A stretch of DNA of 31,837 nucleotides from Cyanobacteria bacterium UBA5018 (GCA_002396505.1 DGYA01000061.1:25558-57394); one strand, 5' to 3'; positions 6,804-14,107 are shown, counted from the stretch's first letter. Notes: generated by a model from the letters alone, not told the origin. Made by a program: numbers and translations.

Positions 6804-7205
6804 GTGACGATGATGCCTCAGACCCAGAGCCAACGACCCTTGCCCTTGCTGGCCACCAGGCGTTCTGAAGCAGAGCCTCGCCAGTCCAAGGAGGAGGACG
6901 GCGGGGAGCGACGCGGCTTTGGTGGTGGCAAGCCTGGCAAGCGCAAAGGTGGCAAGAAGCGAAGCCCGTCCCTGAGCAAGAGCGACTGGGGGCCCCTTGG
7001 CAAGCACCCTGACCTGGAGGCAATCGTGGCTAGGCAGCGTCTGCACTTGCCCCTTTCCGGTCGGATCACCGCTGCAGATGTAACCAGGGCTTGGAAGAGC
7101 GCCGCCGCTGAACACCATCCAGACCGCGGCGGTTGTCACCACACGATGCAGCTGGTCAACGGCGCCCGAGACCTGTTGCTAGGCCGGGGCTGCCTGGACA
7201 GCTAG
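6804..7205 (+). CDS. Small basic protein with a C-terminal J-domain
   Basis: 133 residues from GTG 6804; ATG codons at 6810 and 6813 are alternatives. A GGAGG lies at 6784-6788, closest to the GTG. Residues 20-60 are very basic and glycine-rich (KRKGGKKR type). Residues about 62-126 look like a J-domain: a helix ending in HHPD with the diagnostic His-Pro-Asp at 105-107, then Arg-Gly-Gly and a following helix (MQLVNGARDLLL). J-domains stimulate DnaK ATPase, so a DnaK co-chaperone role is inferred from the HPD motif. There is no Gly/Phe region or zinc finger, so this is a class III-like J-protein. The basic segment could bind nucleic acid, but that is speculative. Confidence 0.75.
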   Translation: MTMMPQTQSQRPLPLLATRRSEAEPRQSKEEDGGERRGFGGGKPGKRKGGKKRSPSLSKSDWGPLGKHPDLEAIVARQRLHLPLSGRITAADVTRAWKSAAAEHHPDRGGCHHTMQLVNGARDLLLGRGCLDS

Positions 7206-7534
7206 GGGGCCCCCACAAGCGCCCAAAAACACCCCCCTCAGGGCCTCAGCCGCCCCTGGTCCCTTGCTCGTTACTTGTTGAGTTTTCCCCAGCCAGGCAG
7301 GCATCGGTTTGATCCTGGCCCGCATTCAGGCAGCTGACTGTGGAAAAAGACCGACTTATCTGGGGAAAAAGTGCTGCATTAGGGGAAAAGTCCCCAGTCC
7401 CAGGGCTGTTCGGCATCTACCTGCCCTGCGTCCACCTTGCGGCCTCCGGTTGCCCCGCGTCCTCCTGGGGCGCTGCTGTCCACCTGGCACGCTTCACCGC
7501 CTTGGCCAAGTTGATTGGCAGCGGGCAGGGGGAA
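7206..7534. other. Non-coding gap with DnaA-box-like sequences
   Basis: 329 bp between the J-domain gene and the stop of the SepF-like gene on the other strand. The left half is relatively A/T-mixed, the right half GC-rich. Forward-strand open frames run through the right half, but they continue antisense through the SepF-like gene and read as shadows. The recognisable feature is a group of TTTTCCACA-like 9-mers at 7283-7389, listed separately. Confidence 0.55.
7283..7389. promoter_or_regulatory. Cluster of four DnaA-box-like 9-mers
   Basis: TTTTCCCCA lies at 7283-7291. On the opposite strand there is an exact match to TTTTCCACA (TGTGGAAAA, 7339-7347), then TGGGGAAAA (7361-7369) and AGGGGAAAA (7381-7389). 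TTTTCCACA is the cyanobacterial DnaA box consensus; the others have one or two mismatches. The last three are spaced 22 and 20 bp apart, about two helical turns, and share orientation. No dnaA or dnaN gene is nearby, so a replication origin is not established. Confidence 0.4.
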
Positions 7535-7816
7535 TCACTCGGGTTGAGCTTTCAGCTGGCTGATCTGCACCAGCGCTGGAGCAAACAGAAATGTGGTGGC
7601 ATCGAGTCGTTCCGCCTGGCCCTCGATTGCCTGCACGCCGCCAGCAACAAAATCGATCGTGCGTTGGGCCAGATCTGGTTCCATCTGCTGGGCCTGGAGC
7701 ACCACTACTTTTTGTTCTCGCACCGCTACTACGGCCTTCTGGGCCTCTTGAAAACGCCTTGGGCTGACCAGCACCACCTCCAGCCCCGTGCCGTATAGCT
7801 TTCGCATCAGGTCCAT
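7535..7816 (-). CDS. SepF-domain protein without the usual N-terminal region
   Basis: 93 residues from ATG 7816. Residues about 12-85 match the conserved C-terminal SepF domain: VVLVSPRRFQEAQKAV, VVVLQAQQMEPDLAQR, IDFVAGGVQAIEGQAERL and TTFLFAPALVQIS. SepF (Cdv2 in cyanobacteria) tethers FtsZ to the membrane and aligns Z-ring filaments. Typical cyanobacterial SepF is about twice this length, with an N-terminal amphipathic membrane helix and a linker. Here the frame upstream reaches a stop at 7871-7873 with no ATG, GTG or TTG, so the short form appears genuine. It would be expected to dimerise and perhaps bind FtsZ but not the membrane. It is probably a paralogue of a full-length SepF elsewhere (inference). 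Confidence 0.83.
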   Translation of the reverse strand: MDLMRKLYGTGLEVVLVSPRRFQEAQKAVVAVREQKVVVLQAQQMEPDLAQRTIDFVAGGVQAIEGQAERLDATTFLFAPALVQISQLKAQPE

Positions 7817-7886
7817 GGCGCCATACCAGGGCTTGATGGCTGGCGCTGAGCTGGCTGCTGGGCCCAGGCTTCAGCTCGATCCGGGC

Positions 7887-8078
7887 TCACTTGGCACTCA
7901 CCTGTACTTGTTTGCTGCTTGCTTGGCTTGATCTGGTTTGTTTTTGGCCTGTCCGGATGCGCTCAGCTGGGATTTTTGCAGCTTGTATCGGCGCAGCTAG
8001 CTCGCGTTCAGCGATGATTTTGTTCTTAACCCCGTCATTGGCTATGTTTTCAGCGAATTTTTTCCCCATTGGCTTCAT
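7887..8078 (-). CDS. Small basic hypothetical protein upstream of the SepF-like gene
   Basis: 63 residues from ATG 8078, or 60 from ATG 8069; an AGAGGT sequence sits 9 nt before the latter. The open frame extends to 8210 but that part looks non-coding. The product is Lys/Gln/Ala-rich (a MGKKFAENIANDGVKNKII start) and ends in a Ser/Gln-rich tail. It has no membrane segment. I do not recognise it. It is 70 nt upstream of the SepF-like gene on the same strand, so the two may be co-transcribed. A hydrophobic open frame on the opposite strand (7891-8106) is an alternative I consider less likely. Confidence 0.35.
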   Translation of the reverse strand: MKPMGKKFAENIANDGVKNKIIAERELAAPIQAAKIPAERIRTGQKQTRSSQASSKQVQVSAK

Positions 8079-8200
8079 ACCTCTGCTCGATCTGTGCCTA
8101 CTTTGATCAGTCTTAGGCCAGCCGGCCAGTAAATCTTTCTGCTCTGAGACGCAGCCATGCTGCTGATCCGCGCCAAAGTGGTTCAAGCATGCTTTGAACG

Positions 8201-8425
8201 GTGTCCGCAAGTTCCATCGAGGGCCAGGGAGAAGCCAGCCAGGATCCAGCGGTGATCCCCTTTACCGCCCCGATTCTCGATGATCTGGGGCGGCTTACCT
8301 ACCTGGGTAGCGACGGCCGGCGCTATGTGGTGGCAGATCCGCCCCCGGCCCCAAGGGATCCAGGCTTACAAAATCCTCTGCCGGATGGAGCCCAGGATCA
8401 AGACGACCAAAATCCCCCAGGTTGA
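8201..8425 (+). CDS. Small acidic hypothetical protein upstream of the DUF429 gene
   Basis: 74 residues from GTG 8201. The middle part (PFTAPILDDLGRLTYLGSDG then RRYVVADPP) reads like a short beta-rich segment. The C-terminus is Pro/Asp/Gln-rich and probably disordered. The stop codon overlaps the DUF429 start by one base (TGATG), which supports translational coupling and therefore a real gene. Function unknown. Confidence 0.6.
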   Translation: MSASSIEGQGEASQDPAVIPFTAPILDDLGRLTYLGSDGRRYVVADPPPAPRDPGLQNPLPDGAQDQDDQNPPG

Positions 8426-9126
8426 TGGCCCTATTACAGGGCGTTGATGGCTGCAGGGGGGGCTGGCTGGTGGTGAGCGCCGCTTGGGGGCCTGGGGGTT
8501 GGGGTCGGTTTGACTGGCAGCTGCAGCCGCAGCTGGGCCCCTGGCTGGCCGCTGAGCCAGGGGCGATCACCGCCATCGACATGCCGATTGGCCTGGCGGC
8601 AGCTGCGCCTCGCCCCTGCGATCAGTTGGCGAGGCAGTGGCTAGGGGCCCGGCGCAGCAGTGTGTTCCCTGCCCCGGTGCGGGACGCCCTGCAGGCCGGC
8701 GACTACCCCACGGCCTGCGCTCTCTCCCAGGCTGCCTGCGGCAAAAAAATCAGCAAACAGAGCTATAATTTATTTCCCAAGATTCGCCAATTAGATCATA
8801 TACTGAACCTGGATCCCGACCTGCGGCAGAGGGTGCATGAGGTGCACCCAGAGCTGGCATTTAGCTGCTGGAACGGCGGGGTTCCGATGGCTGAGGCCAA
8901 GAAGACCGCCGCCGGGGCCACTCAGCGGCGGGCCCTGGTGGAAACGGAGTTTCCTGGCCTTGCTTTGAACATCCGCGCCCATGGGCCCTCCAGCCTGCTG
9001 GCCAATGACGACATCCTCGACGCTCTGGCCTGCCTATGGAGCGCTAGGCGGCTGCATCAGGGCATCGCCTTGAAATTGGGTGGCGAACTGGATGCCACCG
9101 GCCTGGCCATGCGGATCAGCGCCTAG
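8425..9126 (+). CDS. DUF429 family protein (predicted RNase H-like nuclease)
   Basis: 233 residues from ATG 8425; a TTG three bases upstream is the only other close option. Motifs of the family are visible: GVDGCRGGW near the N-terminus, a second acidic block TAIDMPIGL, SSVFPAPVRDAL, HEVHPELAF and a C-terminal NDDILDALACLWSARR. DUF429 proteins are predicted to have an RNase H-like fold with acidic metal-binding residues, matching the conserved Asp in the first, second and last blocks. The substrate is not known. The gene is coupled to the small upstream gene by a one-base overlap and is followed at once by a 16-bp repeat array. Confidence 0.88.
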   Translation: MALLQGVDGCRGGWLVVSAAWGPGGWGRFDWQLQPQLGPWLAAEPGAITAIDMPIGLAAAAPRPCDQLARQWLGARRSSVFPAPVRDALQAGDYPTACALSQAACGKKISKQSYNLFPKIRQLDHILNLDPDLRQRVHEVHPELAFSCWNGGVPMAEAKKTAAGATQRRALVETEFPGLALNIRAHGPSSLLANDDILDALACLWSARRLHQGIALKLGGELDATGLAMRISA

Positions 9127-9129
9127 AAT

Positions 9130-9257
9130 GCCTAATAGATAGCTCGCCTAATAGATAACCCGCCTAATAGATAACCCGCCTAATAGATAGCCTGCCTAAT
9201 GGCTAGACTATCTAAAAGCTAAACCAACAAACAGCTAGACTATCTAACGGCTAATTA
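9130..9257. repeat. Eight 16-bp tandem units after the DUF429 gene
   Basis: Units follow GCCTAATAGATAACCC. The second and third (9146-9177) are identical, the first, fourth and fifth carry a few changes, and the last three are strongly decayed but keep the CTA spacing. The array begins 3 nt after the DUF429 stop codon. There are no spacers, so it is not a CRISPR. Confidence 0.85.
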
Positions 9258-9468
9258 TCATGAATTGACAGCCTGGATTGGCGATAAAATCGGGTAAAAA
9301 CTGGTGATTAGAGTTGGTGGCAGAATCGGTAACAGAATTGGTTGGTGTAATCGGACTGCTTGATGGGGCAGGTTCGCTGAAATGGCGGTTTTAGGGTCTC
9401 CCCAAGTCGCGAAAGTTATGTTAACGAATATATCAACAATTTTATTTGGTGATTGGTTAAAGCTGTAT
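9258..9468. other. AT-rich spacer between DUF429 repeat array and the aroB stop
   Basis: The two flanking genes converge here. I see no gene. Short GAATCGGTAACA / GAATTGGTTGG-like repeats occur at about 9319-9350. No clear hairpin with a T-run was found for either gene. Confidence 0.45.
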
Positions 9469-10602
9469 TCATTCTAGTTTTGTCATGGCAGCGAGGATTA
9501 GCTCGGCTGGTACGTCATCGCGAATCACCACCTGGCTGATGCCGGTGGGCAGTACAAAGCGCAGCTTGCCTGCCTTCACTTTTTTGTCCCCCTGCAGGCA
9601 GGCCAGCACTGCGTTTGGTTCTAGCTTTGGCATCTTTAGTGGTAGGCCAGCAGCGGCGATCAGTGCCCGTTGGCGTTGCTGCTCCTGCGGTCCCCAGAGG
9701 CCCATGCAGCAGCTAATCTCACCCGCTGCCAACATGCCCAGGGCGACGGCCTCTCCGTGCAGCACGGTGCCATAACCACAGAGGGTTTCCACCACATGGC
9801 CCAGGGTGTGACCATAGTTGAGGATTGCCCGCAGTCCACCCTCGCGCTCATCTGCCGCCACCACCCGCGCCTTGGTGCTGGCGGAGCGCTCCAGCAGGGT
9901 TTGTAGTAATTGGGGGGTAATCGCCCCCAGGCTGGCCAGAGCTCCTGCGGGATCGCGGCTCGCAGCGGCCTCCAGATCGGCAAACAGGGCCGCGTCGCCA
10001 ATCACGCCGTACTTGATCACCTCGGCCATGCCAGCTCGAAATTCCCGTTCCGGCAGGGTGGCCAGACAGGTGGGGTCGATTAACACCAAAATTGGTTGGT
10101 GAAAAGCCCCGATCAAATTTTTGCCGCCAGGGTGATTCACCCCTGTCTTGCCACCAATCGCCGCATCTACCATCGCCAGCAGGGTGGTGGGCACCTGCAC
10201 CACGCCAATGCCCCGCAACCAGGTGGCGGCAGCGAAGCCGGCCATGTCCCCCACCACACCGCCGCCGAGAGCCACAATCACGGAACCCCTTTCCAGCTTG
10301 CGCTCAAAGGCGGCGTCATGGATCCGGGCCACGGTGGCCGGGGTTTTCTGGTCTTCTCCCGCCTCGATCACCAGGGTGCTCACCTGATAGCCGGCCGCCT
10401 GGAGACTCTCCAGGGCCCCGCTGCCGTAGTGCTCCTGCACCAAGGGGTTGGTGACGATCAGCACCTTGGTGCCCGCCGCCCAACCCTGCTCCGCCAGTCG
10501 GGCTCCCAACTGGGTGATAGCAGCGGCGCCGATCGCCACCGGATAGCCGTTCTGCTCCAAAGCCACAGGGATCGTGCGCAGGCTCGGCTGGGTGGTGACC
10601 AT
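9469..10602 (-). CDS. aroB: 3-dehydroquinate synthase
   Basis: Converts DAHP to 3-dehydroquinate, second step of the shikimate pathway; uses NAD+ and a divalent metal, cytosolic. The 377 residues match the family. NAD-binding and substrate motifs are present: GEDQKT, VALGGGVVGDMAGFAAATWLRG, QVPTTLLAMVDAAIGGKTGVN, GKNLIGAFHQP, EVIKYGVIGDA, and the metal ligands in NYGHTLGHVVE and HGEAVALGM. ATG 10602 gives the expected N-terminus. The DUF427 gene lies upstream on the same strand, with an 84-bp gap that contains a hairpin. Confidence 0.97.
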   Translation of the reverse strand: MVTTQPSLRTIPVALEQNGYPVAIGAAAITQLGARLAEQGWAAGTKVLIVTNPLVQEHYGSGALESLQAAGYQVSTLVIEAGEDQKTPATVARIHDAAFERKLERGSVIVALGGGVVGDMAGFAAATWLRGIGVVQVPTTLLAMVDAAIGGKTGVNHPGGKNLIGAFHQPILVLIDPTCLATLPEREFRAGMAEVIKYGVIGDAALFADLEAAASRDPAGALASLGAITPQLLQTLLERSASTKARVVAADEREGGLRAILNYGHTLGHVVETLCGYGTVLHGEAVALGMLAAGEISCCMGLWGPQEQQRQRALIAAAGLPLKMPKLEPNAVLACLQGDKKVKAGKLRFVLPTGISQVVIRDDVPAELILAAMTKLE

Positions 10603-10633
10603 TGAGTCGTGCTGGGAACAGGGGTTGAGGTTA

Positions 10634-10654
10634 GGGCCAGAGTGGTGCTGGCCC
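10634..10654 (-). other. 7-bp hairpin between the DUF427 gene and aroB
   Basis: GGGCCAG (10634-10640) pairs with CTGGCCC (10648-10654) around a 7-nt loop. It is not followed by a T-run on the minus strand, so it may be an attenuating or mRNA-stability element rather than a terminator, or chance. Confidence 0.35.
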
Positions 10655-10686
10655 CCACGGGCAAAACTGCCCTGCCTGATTAGGGG

Positions 10687-10965
10687 TTATTGCACTTTTA
10701 CCCCCTTCCAGAAGGCCACCCGACCTTTGATTTGCTCGGCTGCCTGCTTTGGTTCAGGATAAAACCAGGCGGCATTGGCATTAACTGTGCCTTCCACGAC
10801 TACATCATAGTAATGGGCTTCGCCTTTCCAGCCGCAAATACTGCGATGACTGGAGGGTTGAAAGCAGGCCGGATCGAGTGAATCGGCAGGAAAGTAGGCA
10901 TTCCCATCCACCTTCACGATGTCCTCACTGCGGGCGATCACCGCTCCGTTCCAGCTGGCCTGCAT
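10687..10965 (-). CDS. DUF427 domain protein
   Basis: 92 residues, a complete single DUF427 domain: it begins MQASWNGAVIARSEDIVKV and contains AYFPADSLD, the CGWKGEAHYYDV block and a C-terminal AAWFYPEPKQAAEQIKGRVAF. These blocks are highly characteristic. The fold is a small beta-tent; the biochemical role is not established. No signal peptide. It lies upstream of aroB on the same strand and diverges from ispF. Confidence 0.93.
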   Translation of the reverse strand: MQASWNGAVIARSEDIVKVDGNAYFPADSLDPACFQPSSHRSICGWKGEAHYYDVVVEGTVNANAAWFYPEPKQAAEQIKGRVAFWKGVKVQ

Positions 10966-11092
10966 GGTCTCAATGTCAAATGTCTAGCTAATCATGGCAA
11001 TCAACCAGCGCCGACGGCTGGGCTCCAAATCGGCGGAGTGCCCCAGTCAAGGGCGCCAGGAAGGATACTGACCATGGATTGGGGAGGTTGCT

Positions 11093-11578
11093 ATGCAACT
11101 GCGAATCGGCAATGGCTACGACATTCACCGTCTGGTGCCCGGCCGGCCGTTGATCCTGGGTGGCCAGCGGCTGCTGCATCCCGATGGCCTGGGCTTGGAT
11201 GGCCATAGCGATGCCGATGTGCTGGTGCACGCGATCATGGATGCCCTGCTCGGGGCCCTCTCCCTGGGTGATATCGGTCTCTATTTTCCGCCCGATGACC
11301 CCAAATGGCTTGGCGCCGATAGTTTGCTGCTGCTGGAGCAGGTGGCCTCCCTGGTGCGGAGCCGGGGTTGGCAGGTGGTGAATGTGGATTCTGTAGTGGT
11401 GGCGGAGCGGCCCAAACTCAAGCCTCACATAGAAGCGATGCGCGCCGCCATTGCCGCTCGCATCGGCCTGGACCCTGATCAAGTGGGTGTCAAGGCGACC
11501 ACCAATGAAAAGCTCGGTCCCACCGGTAGGGAAGAGGGGATTGCCTGCCACGCCGTGGCTCTTCTGCAACAGCTTTGA
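11093..11578 (+). CDS. ispF: 2-C-methyl-D-erythritol 2,4-cyclodiphosphate synthase
   Basis: Fifth enzyme of the MEP isoprenoid pathway, feeding carotenoids, the chlorophyll phytyl chain and quinones; cytosolic trimer. The 161 residues are the normal length. Zinc ligands are Asp10 and His12 in GYDIH and His46 in VLVHAI. HSDADV, GDIGLYFPPDDP and the C-terminal KATTNEKLGPTGREEGIACHAV block are all present. ATG 11093 has a GGAGG ribosome binding site. It leads a close run of plus-strand genes ending with larB, although only isoprenoid synthesis is an obvious job for ispF. Confidence 0.97.
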   Translation: MQLRIGNGYDIHRLVPGRPLILGGQRLLHPDGLGLDGHSDADVLVHAIMDALLGALSLGDIGLYFPPDDPKWLGADSLLLLEQVASLVRSRGWQVVNVDSVVVAERPKLKPHIEAMRAAIAARIGLDPDQVGVKATTNEKLGPTGREEGIACHAVALLQQL

Positions 11579-11705
11579 CATCGATCTCAGCCGCCCTGCA
11601 GATCATGTCTTTTTCATCCAGAATTGGCCTTTTGATTCCAGCGATCCCTTGCCGCTGTCTCAAAACCATTCTCATGATCCCCTCCAGTTGCATAAAACTA
11701 CCTGC

Positions 11706-12119
11706 TTGTTGCGCCGTTTTGGTTCGGGTTTGCTCTCGTTACTTTTGGGCACATTGTTAATGATCTCAGTTTTTCCTGACCAGGTTGAGGCGGCCCCGCC
11801 GCCGGTAGTGGTTGAACAGCTGCGCTTAAAGGTGCCTGGCGATGCGGTAACGGCTTGGTTAGAGGCCGAACGCGGCAGCTGGGGGCCCTGGTTGTCCCAG
11901 CAGCCAGGATTTATGCGGCGCCAGCTGTTCTGGGATCCCGAGGGGCAGGAGGGAACTTTGCTGATCTATTGGGCCAGCCGTCAGCAGTGGCAGGCAACCT
12001 CTAGCGAGGAACAACAGCAGGTGCAGCAGCGTTTTGAGCTGCTGGCCAGAGCTGGCACCGGCCAAGAGCAAGGTAATCCGTTTCCGCTGATATTCAGCGG
12101 TGAGCTGCTGCCCCAATGA
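11706..12119 (+). CDS. Cyanobacterial TIGR03792-like protein with N-terminal membrane or signal segment
   Basis: The conserved part, VVVEQLRLKVPGDAVTAWL through GFMRRQLFWDPEGQEGTLLIYWASRQQW, resembles the small dimeric alpha/beta-barrel proteins known only as TIGR03792 in cyanobacteria. Before it is a hydrophobic segment (SGLLSLLLGTLLMISVF) ending at an Ala-Ala site, so export or membrane anchoring is likely. The start is uncertain: there is no ATG in frame between the end of ispF and 11760, and I choose TTG 11706 because it keeps the whole hydrophobic segment. ATG 11760 would cut it in half. The 3' end overlaps the next gene by 4 nt (ATGA). Function unknown. Confidence 0.7.
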   Translation: MLRRFGSGLLSLLLGTLLMISVFPDQVEAAPPPVVVEQLRLKVPGDAVTAWLEAERGSWGPWLSQQPGFMRRQLFWDPEGQEGTLLIYWASRQQWQATSSEEQQQVQQRFELLARAGTGQEQGNPFPLIFSGELLPQ

Positions 12120-12982
12120 TCCAAAAAAGTGATGCAAAAAATCAAATAATTGGGCCCGAGAGCAGCTATGTGCTCGGCACCACAAACCTGGAACTGCAGC
12201 GGCTGGAACGTCAGCACGCCATCTGGCGCGACGATGCCCTGGCCAGTTGGCAGCGGGCCGGTTTTGCTGCCGGTCAGCGCCTATTGGATCTGGGTTGCGG
12301 GCCTGGTTTTGCCTCTTTCGATCTGGCCCGCCTAGTGGGAGCCACAGGCGAGCTACTGGCCCTAGATAATTCCCCCGTCTATCTTGAGTATCTCCAACAA
12401 CAGGCCCAGCGGCTACAGCTGCATCAATTGCGCAGTCAGTTATTTGATCTGGCCACTTGCAACTCTGCCCTGGAGCTGATCTCAAAGCAGGGAGCTAACT
12501 GGGACGGGGCCTGGTGTCGCTGGCTGGCAATGTTTTTGCCCGATCCCAATAAGCTAGTCAAGTTGGTGGCCTCAATGTTGCGGCCGGGGGGGAAGCTAGT
12601 GCTGCATGAATATGTGCAATGGGATACCTACGCTCTCTATCCCCGCGGTGGGGCGGTGGCGCTTTTTGTGGAGCGCTGCATCCACCACTGGCAGAGCCAC
12701 GGCGGCGATCCCCACGTGGCCAGGCGCCTGCCGGCCTTGCTGGAAGCCCAGGGTCTACGCCTGCTGGGTAGCCGCAGCTTGATGGCCTGCTGCACCAGCG
12801 ATCAACCGAAAGCTATCTGGCTCCAGGACTTCCTGCGCAGCTACGCGCCGATGCTGGCCAGCGCAGGTCTATGGAGCTCCTCTGAGCAGCTGGAATTGGC
12901 TGCAGAGATCTCCCAGGCCCAGCTCCATCCCAGCCTTTGGGTAACACCTGCCCTCGTTGAAATGATCTGGGAGCAACCCTGA
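12116..12982 (+). CDS. SAM-dependent class I methyltransferase
   Basis: 288 residues. Motif I is LLDLGCGPGFASFDLARLVG (about residues 56-75), followed by the acidic strand-2 residue in LLALDNS and a post-motif region WCRWLAMFLPDP, then RPGGKLVLHEYVQWDTY. This is a Methyltransf_11/25-type Rossmann domain with a helical C-terminal part. The substrate cannot be told from sequence; similarity in layout to small-molecule methyltransferases is weak evidence. It overlaps its neighbours on both sides (4 nt with the TIGR03792-like gene, 1 nt with larB), so it is almost certainly co-translated with them. Confidence 0.88.
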   Translation: MIQKSDAKNQIIGPESSYVLGTTNLELQRLERQHAIWRDDALASWQRAGFAAGQRLLDLGCGPGFASFDLARLVGATGELLALDNSPVYLEYLQQQAQRLQLHQLRSQLFDLATCNSALELISKQGANWDGAWCRWLAMFLPDPNKLVKLVASMLRPGGKLVLHEYVQWDTYALYPRGGAVALFVERCIHHWQSHGGDPHVARRLPALLEAQGLRLLGSRSLMACCTSDQPKAIWLQDFLRSYAPMLASAGLWSSSEQLELAAEISQAQLHPSLWVTPALVEMIWEQP

Positions 12983-13719
12983 TGTATTCCCCAGAACCCG
13001 GCACCACCGAGAGCCTGCTTGGCAGCGATTACCACCTCGACCTGGGCCGGCGCCAACGCCTCGGCATGGTGGAGGCCATCTGGGGTGAACACAAAACCGC
13101 CCAGCAGTTGGCGGCGATCATTGACAGCTTGCAGGCGGCCGGTGAACTGGCCCTCGCCACCCGGGTGTCGCCGCAAAAGGCCGTCGCTGTGCAGCAGTTA
13201 TTGCCCGATTGCCCCCTGCAGTATCACGAGGATGCCCGCTGCCTGGCCAGTGAACCGCTGCCCCCCATTCAGCCCCGGGCCGGCAGGGTGGTGGTGCTAG
13301 GTGCTGGCACCAGTGATCTGCCGGTGGCGGCAGAAGCCCGCCTGGCCCTGGCCTGCCATGGCATCGAGGCCGATCTGATCCTGGATGTGGGCGTGGCCGG
13401 TCTGCATCGCCTGCTGGGCCGCCTCGACCAATTGCGCAGCGCCGATGTGCTGATCGCCTGTGCCGGCATGGAGGGCGCCCTGCCAACGGTGCTGGCGGGG
13501 CTGGTGTCCCAGCCGCTGATCGGTGTGCCGGTGTCGGTGGGTTACGGCGTCAGTGCCGGGGGCATCGCCGCCTTGCACGGCATGTTGGCCAGCTGCGCTC
13601 CAGGCCTCACCGTGGTCAACATCGACAACGGCTATGGCGCCGCCATGGCTGCCCTGCGCATCCTCGGTATGTCTTTGATTCGCAGGGGCGGGCTGGATGA
13701 TTTGGCAACTGCCCAGTAG
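12982..13719 (+). CDS. larB: LarB-like pyridinium-3,5-biscarboxylate mononucleotide synthase
   Basis: LarB carboxylates and hydrolyses nicotinate adenine dinucleotide to make the precursor of the nickel-pincer nucleotide cofactor. The 245 residues include an N-terminal helical region (RRQRLGMVEAIWGEHKT) and a C-terminal AIR-carboxylase (PurE)-like domain with VVVLGAGTSDLPVAAEA, LIACAGMEGALPTVLAGL, VPVSVGYGVSAGGIAAL and VVNIDNGYGAA, all signature blocks. No larC, larE or larA is in this window. In cyanobacteria LarB-like proteins are common without lactate racemase, so the end product here is uncertain. ATG 12982 overlaps the methyltransferase stop by one base. Confidence 0.9.
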   Translation: MYSPEPGTTESLLGSDYHLDLGRRQRLGMVEAIWGEHKTAQQLAAIIDSLQAAGELALATRVSPQKAVAVQQLLPDCPLQYHEDARCLASEPLPPIQPRAGRVVVLGAGTSDLPVAAEARLALACHGIEADLILDVGVAGLHRLLGRLDQLRSADVLIACAGMEGALPTVLAGLVSQPLIGVPVSVGYGVSAGGIAALHGMLASCAPGLTVVNIDNGYGAAMAALRILGMSLIRRGGLDDLATAQ

Positions 13720-13915
13720 TGCTGCTTCCCAGGCTGGCTGGGGGCTGCCGCAGCAGCAACCGCTAGCTGGCCGGTGATCGTGCCTGGTGGACGCCCCTAG
13801 CCTCTATTGCCTGGAGCCAGGGTCACCGCTTGGGCTGTGCACCGCTGGGCTGGTCACCTGGTGCGGTTCTCTCAGCTGCTGCAGGCATCAGAATGGCGGC
13901 AGTTGTTCCGTAGGC

Positions 13916-14107
13916 ATGACCGACCAGCAGCCTTCCCTGGCCACTCCTGCAGCTGCTGATGGCTCCCAGGCCCATGACTTTGAGCTGCAGAAGCAGCTAC
14001 ATCAGCAAATTCGTAACGACGCCGACTACGACGACTGGGACTATGGCACCGAGCCATTGCCCCACGAGGCCTGGACTAAGTCCCCGTCGCCGGCTTCCGA
14101 GGCCTGA
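13916..14107 (+). CDS. Small acidic hypothetical protein, 63 aa
   Basis: From ATG 13916; the open frame reaches 13787 but the upstream part is cysteine-rich and unlikely to be coding. The sequence has an Ala/Gln-rich start, a probable helix (FELQKQLHQQIRN) and a strongly acidic aromatic stretch, DADYDDWDYGTEP. No membrane segment. Function unknown. Its 3' end overlaps the convergent MFS gene by 32 bp. Confidence 0.55.
   Translation: MTDQQPSLATPAAADGSQAHDFELQKQLHQQIRNDADYDDWDYGTEPLPHEAWTKSPSPASEA

Noticed and set aside
7206..7534. Chromosomal replication origin
   Set aside because: DnaA-box-like sequences are present, but only one is exact, no dnaA or dnaN is near, and no clear AT-rich unwinding region is seen. 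Kept only as a possible DnaA-related site.
7340..7798. 152-codon plus-strand open frame over the SepF-like gene
   Set aside because: The minus strand encodes a clear SepF domain here. The plus-strand product has no recognisable features.
9130..9257. CRISPR array
   Set aside because: Units are directly contiguous with no unique spacers, and there are no cas genes in the window. The same applies to the arrays at 27236-27397 and 31726-31821.
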